64,000 nucleotides of DNA from assembly GCA_024305405.1 (NCBI GenBank), contig JAKNDB010000092.1, forward strand, positions 560,001-624,000, read 5' to 3'. The notes below the pieces were generated by a model. That model ran no database searches and was not told where the DNA came from. It saw only the letters and a list, made by a program, of their open reading frames with translations. The stretch's first letter is position 1. Each line of letters starts with the position of its first letter. The translations under genes and the position numbers were made by a program. The DNA is from Dirofilaria immitis. Its lineage: Eukaryota > Nematoda > Chromadorea > Rhabditida > Onchocercidae. Positions 28,901-43,199 of the stretch are shown piece after piece.

Positions 28901-31900
28901 CAACATAAATGATTGGAAATTTGCCACGTTTTTGATTGAAATTTGTGTTACGAATGGAATGATAAATTCCACTCGTACGTGATACTCCAATACCATTTAC
29001 GTATGGTATACCTGAAATGAAAATCTGAGTAGTTCATTTCTTCATAATAATTATAATATTAATAAATTCATAAAAAATACTAACTTTCACTATTGGTAAC
29101 ATATTCTGATGAACTAAATTGAGAATTGAAATCTGACGCAATCGTATGACTTCGTGAACGCGTTGTTACGTTACCACGTAATATACGATTAGCACGTAGT
29201 GTTCCATTATGAAATGTTCGTGTCACTTGTGATCTATAAATTAAAATTAAATTTTAATCGTTAAATATTTCTTAATCATCTGAGGATAATTAAAATTCCA
29301 TACTGTAGGACGGTAGTATTGATTTAAATATTTATCTTCTCGAGAAATTAAGCGTAATTATTTGTTCATTAGCTCAATTAAAATTTCATTTTTATAAAAC
29401 AGTATTAGGAAAAATACGAATTTTTGATAAAGATTCTGATAGTCTCGGATAAATCTGGAATAAGAAAATTTTCTACAAAATGATATTTGCACGTTACCTG
29501 AATGCATGTGCATGTGAATTGCTTTTTTTGAGATTCATTAGTAGTAGCACCATGCTGATTTGCATTGCCAGAATTCTCAGTTGTAGTTTCAGGTCTGGCT
29601 GCTCGAGAAATATCGCTAATTTGACGAGTTCGAGCATTTAATGCACTGGGAGTCGATCGCCGTATATTGCTATCATTGCAAGCGGTTGTCGAATGAGGAC
29701 GCCAATAATCACGAGATGTATAGATTGTTGAACGAGATCTAATCACGAAAATGATAATTGTTATTATTCACACATCCATAATGCAATTTAACTTCTCGCG
29801 ATTTCGAGAATAAATCTTTAAAACAACTTAAAATAATAATTTCTAAGTTTTGCTCCTCCCTTTCTTTTCTCCAGCTAATATTTTCGTTTTCTTTAATAAC
29901 CTAAGTAATAAATTTGCATAGACAGAGATAAGAATAATAAAATTCAAAAATTATGAAATCTCGACAAATATCTCTTCGAGAATATTCTTTCCCATTTATA
30001 ATGCATGCGAATATATTTCATTACAAATAGCATCAAATAAAATCAAATGATGAAAAATTTAATAATATGATAAATAAATGAAATTTCACCCGTTGTTAAT
30101 TGAAGCACGTCGATTATGACCAACGTAAATTGCGCCATTAACGCGATGACGAGCGTCATCCGACGTACGTGTTTGCGTCTATAAAGCATAAATATTTTTT
30201 GAAAATTTTCATTTTTAAATAATTTTATAATAACAAAATTATAAATTTTGTTATTACTTGAATAATTAAATTAGAATATGTAAATGAAAATTATTTTTAG
30301 AAACACGTCGTTCTCATCCTACAATTTCGACATTAGCATTTTAATCTCGAGAATAAAAAACATATACGTCTACTTTTTTATTATCATTTAATAGATATGT
30401 TAAGAATATACGTATGATAGTATAATTCCAAAACCATGAGAATGTAAAATATGTACGTATGTTTCTTTTATTATCATATAATAGATATGCGCAAAATATG
30501 CGTAATAATATTAAACAAAAATATGAAATATTTGTTTATAAATTTCTAATAAATAAAAATTAAAAATTATAATTTATATATTAAGTTATAATTTATAATT
30601 AATTATAAATAAAGTTTTATAAATAAAAAGAAAATAAATGAAAGTTTATAAAAATAATAAAAGGGAAAAAAATAGCGGAAGAAATTTTAACTTTTTTAGT
30701 TTCCATCGATTTTGTTTTCATTTTAACACTCTTTGATTGTGTTTGATTATTATCATTATCATTGATAATATGTGAAATAATAATTGATGATTCGGTGATA
30801 CTTTTCATCGGATCATCACTACTGCATATATCACCCATTGCTTTTTCTTCGATTCTTTGCTTAATTTTTCATTTCTTGGCTAAAATTTTATTTCATAGAA
30901 ATAAAAATGACAATTGTAATTGTAGCAAACTTAAATATTTGATAACAATAATAGTAATTTGAATATTCAAAAATAAGGACTTATAATACAGCCAAAATTG
31001 AATAATTAGTAATAATAATAATTTAAAAATTTAATAATTCTCGAATATTTAATAACTCCTTCATATCTTATAAACTTTCTGCCTAAATTCTGGTTATTAC
31101 AATACATCTTATTAATAATAAAAGAGGATTACTATTGATAACGATGATAATAATCATGACAAGCATGATAATTTTCATGTTGATGAGACAATATGTCCAA
31201 AAAAATCATAATCAATACAGTTAAAAAATTCTATCTTAAAATATTAAATAGATCATATAGAAAGATCGTCTCTTAATTTTCTTTTTATCATTTATAATTT
31301 TAATCTATTTCAGTAAGGCGAACAAAAGCAAAGAGAAATAAAAATTTTTTAATCTATAAATAATATCTGATAGATAGTGAAAAAAATAATTATACGTTTG
31401 ATACTTCTAATAAATTAGTTTTAATTTTTAATTCGGGAAAAATTGATTATTCCTCATATTATTGTTAATTAATAGTATTATCTATTTAAATTATAATGCC
31501 TGAATAATTAAGGTTGATAAAATAATGCATAGTCTGAATAAGTTTGCTTAACTGAATGATTAATATAGTATAGAAAAATAATTAAAAACGTAGTATCGAT
31601 TAGTTTTAATTTATTAGATTCAAACAAAATCAATTTCTAACTATAATTACTATTAATTAACTCTTTGTTTGATTTCATTAAACACTAATTAATAAATTTC
31701 ATTTAATCGAGCATTAATTAATAATTAATGAACAGAAAAAAATTCGGAAAATTTCACATACCGAATTTAGATCATTTTCTTTATTCATAATTTCGACATT
31801 TGCTGACGTACTGCTGCTAGACGATGATCGTATACTACTATTAGATATCATATGATACGATGATGATGGATCACGTTGTTCAGTATTATTTTCAATCACT

Positions 31901-31941
31901 GTATCTGCTGTTACGGTCGCATCATCCGATGCTTTTGACAT
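25921..31941 (-). CDS. Unknown conserved-looking protein, 11 exons
   Basis: Exons in transcript order: 31,762-31,941; 30,090-30,178; 29,498-29,738; 29,085-29,233; 28,851-29,011; 28,294-28,341; 27,989-28,088; 27,656-27,855; 26,867-26,948; 26,563-26,669; 25,921-26,049. All junctions are GT-AG and all phases agree except one, giving about 494 residues. The N-terminal 170 residues are Ser/Thr/Arg-rich and low complexity, probably disordered. The rest is compact and Cys-containing, with segments such as TGTISILLDKGVMIE, ARYGTRDDGSLTLTIN and FVKRGLKRVHVSRSGMVV. No signal peptide or membrane span is seen. The sequence feels familiar from nematode predicted proteins, but I cannot name the family or a function. 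Exon 29,498-29,738 is one base too long: removing one base from the T7 run at 29,523-29,529 restores phase, so an assembly error or a real frameshift is present. No trans-splice site was identified. Confidence 0.8.
26488..26558. repeat. Intronic direct repeat, copy 1
   Basis: The 5' part of intron 10 of the 25.9-kb gene. The block with 'aatgatacgtgaataagaa' and an 'aaaggaaag' tail recurs at 26,795-26,858 at the start of intron 9. The copies are about 80 percent alike by eye. Confidence 0.75.
26795..26858. repeat. Intronic direct repeat, copy 2, with inverted repeat
   Basis: Second copy of the block at 26,488-26,558. It contains an exact inverted repeat at 26,810-26,827: TCACGTA, spacer ATGA, TACGTGA. 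In copy 1 the left arm is altered. Confidence 0.75.
30692..30838 (-). CDS. Possible alternative first exon of the 25.9-kb gene
   Basis: An open 147-bp stretch starts at ATG (30,838) with MGDICSSDDPMKSI. It ends at a GTTAAAAT donor in phase 0, which fits the phase-0 acceptor of the exon at 30,178. It is Ser/Lys/Asn-rich like the main exon 1. A Met start and correct phase suggest an alternative promoter, but the donor is not strong and the stretch could be chance. Confidence 0.3.
31090..31207. repeat. Dispersed repeat, copy 2 (inside intron 1)
   Basis: Partial duplicate of the gene's own 3' end (25,838-25,952), in the same orientation. It lies between exon 31,762-31,941 and the downstream exons, so the pre-mRNA would carry an early copy of its terminal sequence. 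Confidence 0.85.
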
Positions 31942-33798
31942 ATTTTGTCACACAATTCCGGTATGTCTACTTTTCCTGATATTAGAGCACGTAAATGATG
32001 TGTTTAAATACCGCAAGATTAATCAATTCTGTCAAGAGTTAAGGACTACAAAACTTCAAATGAATACTTTTTGACTATATCTATTATTCAATTAGAAATA
32101 TGAATATTACGAACTATGCTATTTACAATATTTTTTTAGTATTAAAAATCATTTTTCTTCTTCTCTTTCTCACAATAAAAAATTAAATATAATTTAAATA
32201 GAAGGATATAAGAAGAGTGAATCTAATATTTAGAAAAAAATTCCAACTTTGATTTGGAGAAATTTATTTCTGATATTCAACTTTAAATATAAATTCCTCA
32301 AATTATTTCAATTTACGATTTTTTTGTAGCAAATTCGTATAATTCTTTCTAATAAAATAATAGAAAAATAAATAAAAATTTTAGGAAAAATTAATTATTT
32401 TTCTATACTTATAAATTTCTTTTACTAAAACTTTTATAATATTTGTTATTATTATCATTCATTAAAACAAAAAATTATTAAAATTCTTAATTTTAATAAT
32501 AAAATAAACTTAGCGAAATTTTTCATAAAGTTGTCATTATTTTTTAATAGCTTTTTTAACTAAAATCTTTATCAAACTGTTACCATACTATTATCAGATT
32601 ATTTTCCTTACCAAATTATATATCAAAGCAATCCTTATCAAATTATATTCTCTCTAATTTGGAAAGAAAAATTGCGAAGACATTGTGAAGAAAAATTGTG
32701 AAGACAAAATTCTAAGTTTCCGCAAATTTTCAAAAGTTTGTTGTTATCAGTTGAATTATAAGAGAAATGAAAATATGAATCAGGAAATTGTATATGATTT
32801 AAATTACATTTTATAAAATATATAAATAAGAGAATGATACCTTTTTTCAATAGTGTTGGCAAGTATTTATCGACGATGTAGAAAAGTAATTTTTCCTTTT
32901 TTTATCTTAGTTTTTTTTAAATCAATAAAATCGGAAAGCTTATATTGAAGCGATCTAAAACAAATTTAAATTTATCAAAATTTTTCCATAAAATGTTTGA
33001 TTTACTAACAATTTAAGTGATCTTTTAAATGCAACAATTAATTAATTAATTTTTGAACTAAGCTTCCTTCAATTTTTCCAAATTTCTCCTCAAAAAGTTG
33101 AACAATTATTCGAAAAACGAAATATGTAAACGCTTATTTTCTAAAAAAAAAACTGAAATAGCTTAGTTAATATGAGACGAAGAAATTATCTCGAAATTCC
33201 CGATAGTTATCAATAAATGAAACAAATAAAAAACAAACCAACCAATCGATTGCTTAACTGACAATGGATTGGTAACTTGTGTATGATATATTAGAAGATT
33301 TTAATATAAATTATGCAAATTTTAAAAGGATAAGAAAAAGAATTTTTAACAACGAAATAAGCAATCCCGAATATTCATATATGCAAATTTTTGAAAATCG
33401 ATGCTTTTAGTATCAAAAAAAAAAGAATTTGCTACAACAAAACCATTAATAGCAGTAAATTAGTAATCAAATTAATTATATCCATTTGATTTTAATTCTA
33501 ATATTTTACATATTTATTGATGTTTTTATGAAATCCTTCAAAGAAACTTGATTTTGAATTCAGTTTAACCATTAGAATAGAAATTAATAAATCGATTATA
33601 TACGTACTTTTATTAAAGTAAATTATTATTAATACATACAATTTTAGCCAACTTTTTTAAATTTATTATCTGTGCAACAAATATGTTTCTATAATTTTAT
33701 TACATTTTTTAAAATTAATTTTACATAAAACTTCAAAAAAATTTAAACAAACAGTAATATTTTGTATTGCAAAACTTATAAACTTATATACTGATATT
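31942..33798. other. Intergenic, between the two minus-strand genes
   Basis: AT-rich sequence with no supported exon. It should hold the promoter of the gene starting at 31,941 and the 3' end of the gene ending at 33,799. The 1.86-kb spacing is longer than usual for a nematode operon. No TATA box or spliced-leader acceptor stood out. Confidence 0.55.
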
Positions 33799-36700
33799 TC
33801 AACATATAATTGAAATTGAAATGTTCTTTTTGTCATGATTAGTTTTTCCAATTTCTCGCAGATGTATCTTCCAAGCAATTGCAAAACATATTGATGCAGC
33901 AATTAGACTAATAACCAAAATTACGATTTGAATATGCAAATCCAATACTGATGAGTAGAAAAATGATGCACAAGTTGTCGTTGACTAAAAATGGTAATTC
34001 GATTGTTACAATAATTAAAAATAGTGATAGTAATGATAATAACAATGTTAATAGCAATGATAGTGCTAATGATGATAATAATAATAGCAATACATTGATG
34101 ACGATAAACATAACAATAATATTGACGCCAGAATTTAATAACGCTTATGATGATAATAATAATAATGATGTTGATGACAATAATAAAAGCAACATGACGA
34201 CAACAATTAATGGTAATAATGATAATAGTGACAGCAATAATGTTAGAGGTGATAATAATTATGACGACGATAATAATAGCAATCACTATTAAAATGAATC
34301 ATAATTGGAATGACAGTTACAATAACATTAATAACATTCCGATAAATATAAATTGTTTGCATGAAAATTATTTTTGCAAAATGCTTCAATTGGCAAAGCA
34401 TTCATATGCCAATTTAACATATGTTTATTTATTTTACAATTTCATAATATTTTTCTCGTCAAATTATCAAATTACGGAAAAACAAATGCAATACAGAAAG
34501 CTATATCATGCGATAGTTAATTGCATTAATTAATATTTGGATAGATTAAGAACAACGGTTACGATAAACTACCGTAACAATGTTCATGATAGTTCAGAAA
34601 ATCTTGTAGGCTAATAAATTTTTGCTACGATTTTAATTGAAATAAAATATTCTATTAACTGATTCTAAAAATATCTCATATTTAAGACCAGCAAATTATT
34701 CTAATTATTTCATATTTTATCTTAGGAAAAACTAAATTTGAAACTGAAGCATTACCTGAAAAATTTGCTCAATGCAAATGCTTGTGAAGAACTTTCATGA
34801 TGGTACATTTTTGTAAGAACAGCTGTTCGTAACGTATTCCAACAGCTATCACCGATACATATTAACATTCCAATGATAAGCCATACGGCAAGACTATAAT
34901 CATTTTTTGTTTGAAAATTTTGTTCAATTTTTCTTAAAATTTAAAAATATTTTAAGAATTTATAATTTCCAAAAACTTTTCTTTAAACTTTTTAAAAGAA
35001 TTTACAACTTGTGATAGTTATTGAAGCTTTTTTCAGAGATTTCAATTATGATACAAAAAATTAAAATTTGCTATTTTAAAGAAAATTTATTCATTTCTTA
35101 GATGTATTATTTTTATTGAACAAATTTATTATATTAATAACCTTGGTGATAAATAGGTAGCATCATTTGTTGGTCTCAAATTGGCACTTTTAGGAAAAGC
35201 TAACCAGAGGCCCAAAAAGCTAATAAATATAAAGGAAGAGCAATTAGCATTGTTGGCATATATCCGAAATTATTGATTCGTTTACTTAAAAACTAATAAA
35301 ACACCCACCTGTAAGAATATTTCGAAAATTTTGAAAATTTTTAAGAAGTACTATTTTATAAATTAATTTTAGTTTTTTTCCAAAACTATTTGAAACAAAA
35401 TTCTCGTCAGTATGTTAAAAATTGAAGTAATAATTAAAAATTATTAGTATGAAAATTAGAATTTTCTTTTCTACAGTGAGTAATGACATAATCTTATTAT
35501 ATCTTCTGACCTCAATTTTCATGACCTTTAAATATAGCGACAAGCAAAAAAATCAAATTCGCAAATCCTTTATTTTTTCTAAATCAAAATTATGGTAATA
35601 ATTTGAAATTAATTTTAATTTTGTAGTAATTCATGATAAAAGATAATTAAATAAAATTAAATAAATATTATCAGTTTATTAAATTGAAGTTCAACTTAAT
35701 TATAAAACCAAATTAAGCTTGAAATCAAATTTCGTAAAAAGTATTATGAAGTTCGATTTCAATTTTTAGTGCAAGAAATTAATAATACTGACCTTTCATT
35801 ATCACTCGTCAGTGATAATATGATTGTTATCTCCATCCAATTTTTAAATTTCACATGAATAAATATTTTTTATTACTAACCAAAAATTTGTGATGCTGAA
35901 GTAATGAACGCATAATAAGCGATAATTTCATTACCAAAACCAATCACTGATTTGGAAAATGATAAACACGAAGGATAGATTGTTATATAAAATGATAATG
36001 ATAAACCCATGAACATAAAGCATATTGCTAATAGATATAACTTTATGTCACCAAGTAATTTTACACTTTTACCTAAAAATCGCAGATCGTTTCAATTTGT
36101 TGTTTTTGATCTTAAAAATTAAAGTTAATTTCGAATTAATTTTTTAAAATAATAATTTTATTTTTTTCGGATATTCTTCCATTTTTTGTCTTTTTAAATT
36201 AAATTTAAATAATTTATTTTAAGAAAGATAGCAACTTTTGATTTGTATGATAATTGATAAGAAAAAATTTAGTATCAAAAAGATTATCATGTTAATATCA
36301 AAGATAACATATTTGAAGCAAAAAGACGGCAATTTCTGAATTATTTTTAAGAGGCCAAATATTTTTAAAAGTTTGAAAATAAAATAAAAAAAATCGATAT
36401 TATTTTAAATTATTTCAATGACGATAAAGTGAATTCAATTATTGGAAAGAATACAGAAGTTGCTGATTTATTGAAAAATTATGTTATATTTGTAACATAA
36501 ATCAAATCAATCAATCGATTAATTAATTGATTAAATCTATAAAAATTCTAAAAATTCACCAATAGTTGTTGCAAAACTGTCACGTTTTGTTGTAGAACGA
36601 TTGCAACGATTAGGTAGAAGAGCAAATAGAATGTTTGATAAAATTGTAAATGTCGATAATCCGCCAAAAATATATCTATCATATCAATAATTGATAAATT

Positions 36701-39700
36701 AATAAATTTAAATCTATTTATTATTTCAATCATTCGCTGATTGCATAGATCATTACTTCAACTGACAAAAATTTAACATGAAATAATTAAAATTGTTATC
36801 AATTTGATAAAATAGCATAATATATACATTCTCTAAATTTGATAATTCTAATATATGTATTAATTTGATATGATAGTATATAATATATGTAATCATGTAT
36901 TCTCTAAATTTGATAGCAATTTTGATATATAGAGTTCATAATTATAATTCATAATTGTTTTGTCAAATTATGAAATAATAATTTAATATAATTTTTGAAT
37001 TTGAAAATATAAATTTCTTAGAAGTAATAATAATTTAGCAATTGATTTATTCAAAATATGTTCATTTTAAATCATTTATTTCCTTTAGAAGAATCTATTA
37101 ATTAAAATTGAATTCAATAAAATCAGAAATTATCCAACAAACTATCATTTTTACGGATATTTCATAAAAGATTAGCCTTCATTGTAGAAATTATTTAAGT
37201 TGTCAATTCATTATCTGATAAGAAATAAATTGCCAAAATTTCTGTAAGTTTTACGATTTGTAAAAAATTAGTTATCAGTAGAAATAAAAATTAGACTATT
37301 AAATATATTAAAGATGTAAATAATTATTAATTGTCCAAACAAAATGATATGTATGAAAAACGCAATAGCTAAAAATTTAATTTTGAAAAATAAAATTTTA
37401 AAAACAAACAATATTTATTTATCCAATTTTTAATATTTACAGAAATTTGCGAAAATCGCAAGTGGTACAGTTGCAAATGTAAATGCAAATAATAAAGTTG
37501 CAGCTTTCCAAATATCAAATATCATTGAAACTAGATTATTTTGCTATAAATTTTTAAATTATCAACTTTTCTTGTTAAGACTCGAAAATTCTATTAGCAA
37601 GTGAATGAAATGTTTTCTTTTTTAACTGATAATTATAAAAATTAAATCGATAATTATCACCTGATAAGTTCCATTGATATTGTTTCTGTTTCACCAGTTC
37701 TATTAAATACTACAAGCAAGAGTATACCACCAAATAAAAGGCTGAAGAAAGATATGAAATATAATTGTAATAGTGAAACATATAATCATATTATACATAT
37801 TATTTTTATAAATAAATTAAAAAAACTGACAAAAAGGCATATCGAAGAATGAAATTAAACTTTCGTTTTATTTAATTATATTTTATTTATTAAATAAATA
37901 TAAATTATTATCAAAATGAAATAAAATTATGAAAATCTATATGATTTTTATATTTATCATTATAATATCATATATAATTACATATAATATCATCATGTAT
38001 ATTTTTAATAGTCATGTATAACATATAATTTATTATGATTTACATATTATTTATAATTTTGAACAAAATTATAAATAAAGTAGAATAAAGTTTAAAACCC
38101 GGCAAAAGTTATGCCCCAATGAAGACCGCTATTTCTCGATTCATTGCCTGATGTTGTTATTTCTTTCATGTAAACACCATGACCGGTCCATATAACTATA
38201 ATATTAAATCACTCATCATTTCTACGTCATTTACACTATTATTACAAAAATTATTATCAAATATTTTAATTTAACCATTAACAAAAAAATAGAATATTTA
38301 ATTAATACATAAATTTATAATAATTATTGCGCATTAATAACTTCAAATATGCAAGCTATTATTATATAATTAAAATAACATCAATCGATAATTGTATACT
38401 TTAATGTACATTAAGTATATAAAATCAAATAATTTATGAACTGCTTGTTATAAGATGCAATATAAGAGATATAATAATTATTTTATAATTAAAATAGAAT
38501 CAATCGATATTGCCATATTTTAACATTAAATAAATTATTCGATATACAAAAATTAAATAACTTACGAGCTGCTGCAATACCCAATAAGGCAGATGCAATA
38601 TAAAACATATAATTATTAACAAACATAAATGTAATCATAAATGTTGTATATAGTACACTTGCCAAGAACATTGTCCATTTAGCACTCAAATAACTCAGAA
38701 CAAGTGGTGTAATAAATGTTGATATTGTAAATGATAAATAGGTAATGGACATCCTAAATTAATTATTTAATTAAATTTATACTAGCAAATGCAAGTTGTA
38801 TTAATTGATAATTATTAACTTTTTGTTCATAAATACTGATATTGTAAGTGATAAATGGGTAATAAACATCCTAAATTAATTACTTATTATTTTATATTAT
38901 TAAAAGTAGTAAATTTCTTATGAATTGTATTAATTAATAATTGTTTGTTTTTTTGTATTTCTTTAGTGAGTAATGATATTACAAATGGAAAAAAATAGGT
39001 AATAAACATTCGAAATTATTTGATTACTACTTTATGCTTAAATAATTAATTAAATTCGAAGAATCAAATTCTTACAAATAATATTAATAGATATTATTCT
39101 TTTTATTAGTAAATATTAATATATTTCGTAAATAAAAATTAGGTCACATACATTTTAAATCAATTAATTATTATTCTTTCCTTTCCTAGTAATTAATTAT
39201 TCGTCGAAGCAAACTTCTTGTAAATTGTATTAATTATTTTTAATACTTTTTATTAACAAATATTGATATTCTAAATATTAAATGAGTAACATATATTCGA
39301 AATTGATAACTTATTATTCTTTTTACTAAATACTTAAGTGAAAAATAATTAATGAAGAACATGAAGAGCAAGGCACGAACATAATTAATTTCTATTGAGT
39401 TAAAAAATAATTGATATTTAAAAAAACGGTTTTTTTACAAATAACATTAATCAGTAATTTCAAGAAAAAAATAAAATAATCATTATTTGGTTTTTATTGA
39501 TTAATTTAATTGAAATTAATTTAAATTAAAAGATATAATATGTTTTATAAAATAATATTAAACCATTTGAAAATAATATTTACTAAATTGTTAATTAATT
39601 ATTACTTATGTTTTATTTTCTTTTGTAGTATAAATTTTTTTAAATTCCATACAGTAACAATTTATTTCACATTAATATTTTCAAATCAAGTTTTAAATAA

Positions 39701-40023
39701 AGTTCTGTTAAACCAAATATTTATTCATGCTGATATTTGTTTTGTTGAAATTAAGCATGCTTATTTTTATTAAAATTTAGCAATTATTTTGATAATTTAT
39801 TAAAATGATAGGATATATCTAAAATTTACCCATAATATCCCGCATGTGGTGATATTCGACCTGGAAATGCAATTGATACGGATTGTAAGGCTGTTTCGGT
39901 TATATAAGCTTGAGTATCAAAACCAGCAAAGACAAGCATAAATGCTATACCAAACATAATTACGCATGGTAATTCATAATTTAAGCCAACTTTAGCATAA
40001 CATTTATTTGATAAACCACCCAT
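33799..40023 (-). CDS. UNC-93-like major facilitator superfamily membrane protein
   Basis: Exons in transcript order: 39,830-40,023; 38,566-38,753; 38,099-38,195; 37,661-37,741; 37,441-37,543; 36,560-36,675; 35,881-36,072; 35,142-35,308; 34,756-34,893; 33,799-33,947; about 475 residues. Family marks include the N-terminal FAGFDTQAYITETALQS, AGYYGMSITYLSFTIS, the ALIWTGHGVYMKE loop, FSKSVIGFGNEIIAYYAF and LAVWLIIGMLICIGDSCWNT, then SSSQAFALSKFF. About ten to twelve hydrophobic helices are expected from the exons. Members include worm UNC-93 (a potassium-channel accessory protein) and MFSD11; which subtype this is cannot be settled. The last exon ends with one helix and a KIHLREIGK tail. Reading through requires one extra base in four short A/T runs (37,539-37,542, 36,666-36,670, 35,288-35,292, 35,214-35,218) and one indel near 33,930. 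Either the assembly drops bases or the gene is decaying. A gcag acceptor just 5' of the ATG (near 40,038) could take a spliced leader. Confidence 0.82.
33990..34290. repeat. GAT/AAT trinucleotide-rich low-complexity tract in the last intron
   Basis: About 300 bp of aat, gat, aac and agt triplets without C-rich words, lying in the last intron of the UNC-93-like gene. It yields overlapping open frames on both strands (Asn/Asp-rich or Ile-rich) that are artefacts. Confidence 0.85.
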
Positions 40024-43000
40024 TTATATTATGTTTCCTGCAATTTTAAATCTAAAATTTAATAAAATTATTCAAAATTTTTCAATAAATAATGCATTCA
40101 TTAAGTGTAATTAAATTTCTTTTCACATTACAATTTAATATCGTCTTAAAAATCGATCGATATTGCTATCTTTTATTATGCAAATGTTTTTCTTAAAAAT
40201 GATTATTAAAATTAAAAATATTAATCAATCTTATTACCTTTCCAGCATGTAAATATTTTTTGCTAAAAAATAACGATAAAATAATTAAGAAATGTACAAA
40301 ACTATCAAAATTGAATCGATGTACATCGCTATCTTTTAATTTAAAAAAAACGATCAATATTGCTATCTTTTACAGCATAAATGTTTTTTTTTTAGAAATA
40401 ATTTCTAAAAAAATAAAAAAATCAAAAATCGGTAAAATTACAAGGAAAAATATGTGATAGTTTAATCTTAGCGATTTCATTGAAATGACTGCAATTTCAT
40501 TATCACAATCGAACAGTTATATCATTAATTGCTAAATTTGTTACATCGATTTCAAAAATATTTAAGATTTTATCAATTAATAATTATTATCTTACTTAAA
40601 CACATAATTGGATTTAACCTGTAATTTAACCTATAACTCTTCTGATAAAGTTCTTATTTTATCAAAACAAGAAAATTAGTTATCAGTAAAAGTATCCATA
40701 AGCATAATAAAAATTTGAGAATGATAATGAAGGGAAAAAAATGTCCAAACAATTCAAGACGAAAGATTAATATTAGTTGTGAAAAATTAAGAAGGGCATA
40801 AGTTTACAGATGAAGGCGGAGAGAGGAAGTGAAAAATAATTGAATAATTGCTATATCAGAACAATTATCATTATACTGCTTTGATAAAAATATTATTAAT
40901 TAGATTATGAGAATTAAAATTGTGAATAAAAATTTTATCATATCAATTATATTAATTGTATATAATCTAATTTAATTGTTAACTTAATTTGTATTAAATG
41001 TATAAATCCAAAAATCGTTTAGGTTAATTTTAAAGCTTCCATATTTCCTTATCAGCACGTTATCATCATTCTTGTTGTTATAATGTTATCACTTTGCTTC
41101 CCAATAATGTCATTCATTAAATTATAGTAATTTTATATGAATGATTTTATATGATAAGAATTTCTAATTTCGCTAAGAAATAATTCAATAAGAAAACCTT
41201 TTTCTTTTAAATTTCTGACACTAGTTTTTGTTGCATAAAAATTTTTAAAACTGAAAATTATTTCTCTTTTATAAATCATTTCTTGTAATTAAGAGTAATT
41301 AATTAACCAATAAAAATTTTTAAAAAAAATTTGCATATTTTAATTTTTTATTACTTATCGATTGCAGTATTCGGATAGCACATATCGACATAATTTTATG
41401 ATAAACTGCATTGTTGATAAAAAGAGAAGAATGGATTTTGGCAAGAATTATCTCAGAAATTTAAAATGATTCTCGAGAAAATGACGCAAAATATTCATAA
41501 ATATATATTATATAGATAGGAAATATTTTGTAATTTAACCGGAAATATCATTTACATTTTTGTTTATTTTTGTCTAATACAACGAAATGGATCAAAAATC
41601 AGTTATAGGAATTTTATGACAAGCTTTTGTTTGAATATTTAGGAATACGATCGAGAATGGCCCAAGGCCGTAGCCGATAAACCGTAAATTTTTATGATTG
41701 TTGCTATATTGTATTGCGTCATATCAAAATGACCTAAAACCTTATATGATATAATCATTAATACTTGGAATAATTACAATGCTGTAAGGTATCCTTGTCA
41801 TTTGCAGTATTGTTTGCAGTATTGCTTAATGATTAATGATAATATGAACGGTTTATTTATTTATTTATAATAAAAAAAATACAAATGATTAGTTTTGGTA
41901 TTAAAATTATAATTTTTGATTATTTCATTCAAAAATTTAAAAAGTTGCAACCATCAATTAGTTAAAATTTAATTTTCGTTTCTCTGATAAAAATTTTTAC
42001 AAAGACGTGTTTAGAAACTTTTCGTGAATCATTTTATATCATATGATGTCAACCTTCCAAAATCATTACTCTTTTTTATAATTAAATTTAATAAAGTTCA
42101 TTTATTTCAAATTAAAATTATGAATTTTTTAATTTAATTCAATATTCAATAAAAATTGAAAAAAACTAAAACACAAATAAAAATTATTTTTAGCAATTAT
42201 AAAAATTCATTGTTAAAATTTAAATATTATCATCATTTTCTCAGAAATTATAATATAAACAAAATTATAGGATATTGAATTTATTACTAATCATTTTTAA
42301 GCTTATTATTCAAATAAATCGATTATACAATATTTGATTATATAATAATTCATAAAATTAACGAACAAAATAATAAAATATTTTTCTCATTTTTAAAGTG
42401 CAAATTTACTTCCATTTATTTAATTAGTTTATTGAACTGTTCAAAAACTGGAAATATATAACAAAAAAAAAAAGGGAGAAAGTATTAAAAGTTTAATCAT
42501 TTTCAACAATTCGTGTGATTGTATTTAATGATAAGATGTAATTGAATAAGCACAGCAAAATGAAGGACGAAACTTTTCTCATTCTTCAAGAATGGGTAAA
42601 TAATTTTAATTTTAATTATAGTGCTTTTTTTTGTTTTTGTTATTCATATGATGATGAATCAACAACAGCAAAGTTATCATCGAAAATAATGAAAACCGGT
42701 ATTTTAATTTGATAAATGCTAGGAAAACGAAATCATTTAAATTTACTAATTTTTTGCCAATTTTTTAACCATAAATTTTTACTTTTTTCTTTTTATCAGA
42801 TTTTATGTTAATGGAAATTTTTAAACAAATAAAGAAAATTATCAATGAAAAACTTTTTGCAGGAAAAATTAAAATGAATCGGGAAATTTAAAAAAAAAAA
42901 TAAAATAAAAATTTTTAATTAATTACGAAATAGAATTAAATGTAAAGTTAAATTAAATATAAAATAAAATATATAGTAAAATATAATATAAAATTTTTCC

Positions 43001-43199
43001 TAATTACTTCTTTTTATTTCCCATATTTTCTATCAATGCTTACTTACATCGAAATGATAATAAGAAAAGAAAAATTAGTCAGAATTATTAACTTTTTGTT
43101 TCAGTTTTTTTTTTTTCTATGAGACTATTTTAGTGTTACATTTGGGAAAAGAAAATTATAAAATAGGCTAAACATACGAATTTTCTTCTTTCTGACTAA
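40024..43199. other. Intergenic, between divergent genes
   Basis: AT-rich spacer between the minus-strand UNC-93-like gene and the plus-strand secreted-protein array. It probably carries the upstream control region of both. No exon, RNA gene or clear repeat was found. Confidence 0.55.

Noticed and set aside
31942..33798. Operon linking the two minus-strand genes
   Set aside because: The 1.86-kb gap is long for a nematode operon and no second-leader acceptor was seen.
33921..34292. Overlapping Ile-rich and Asn/Asp-rich open frames on both strands
   Set aside because: They come from GAT/AAT triplet repeats in the last intron of the UNC-93-like gene; no splice fit and no family features.
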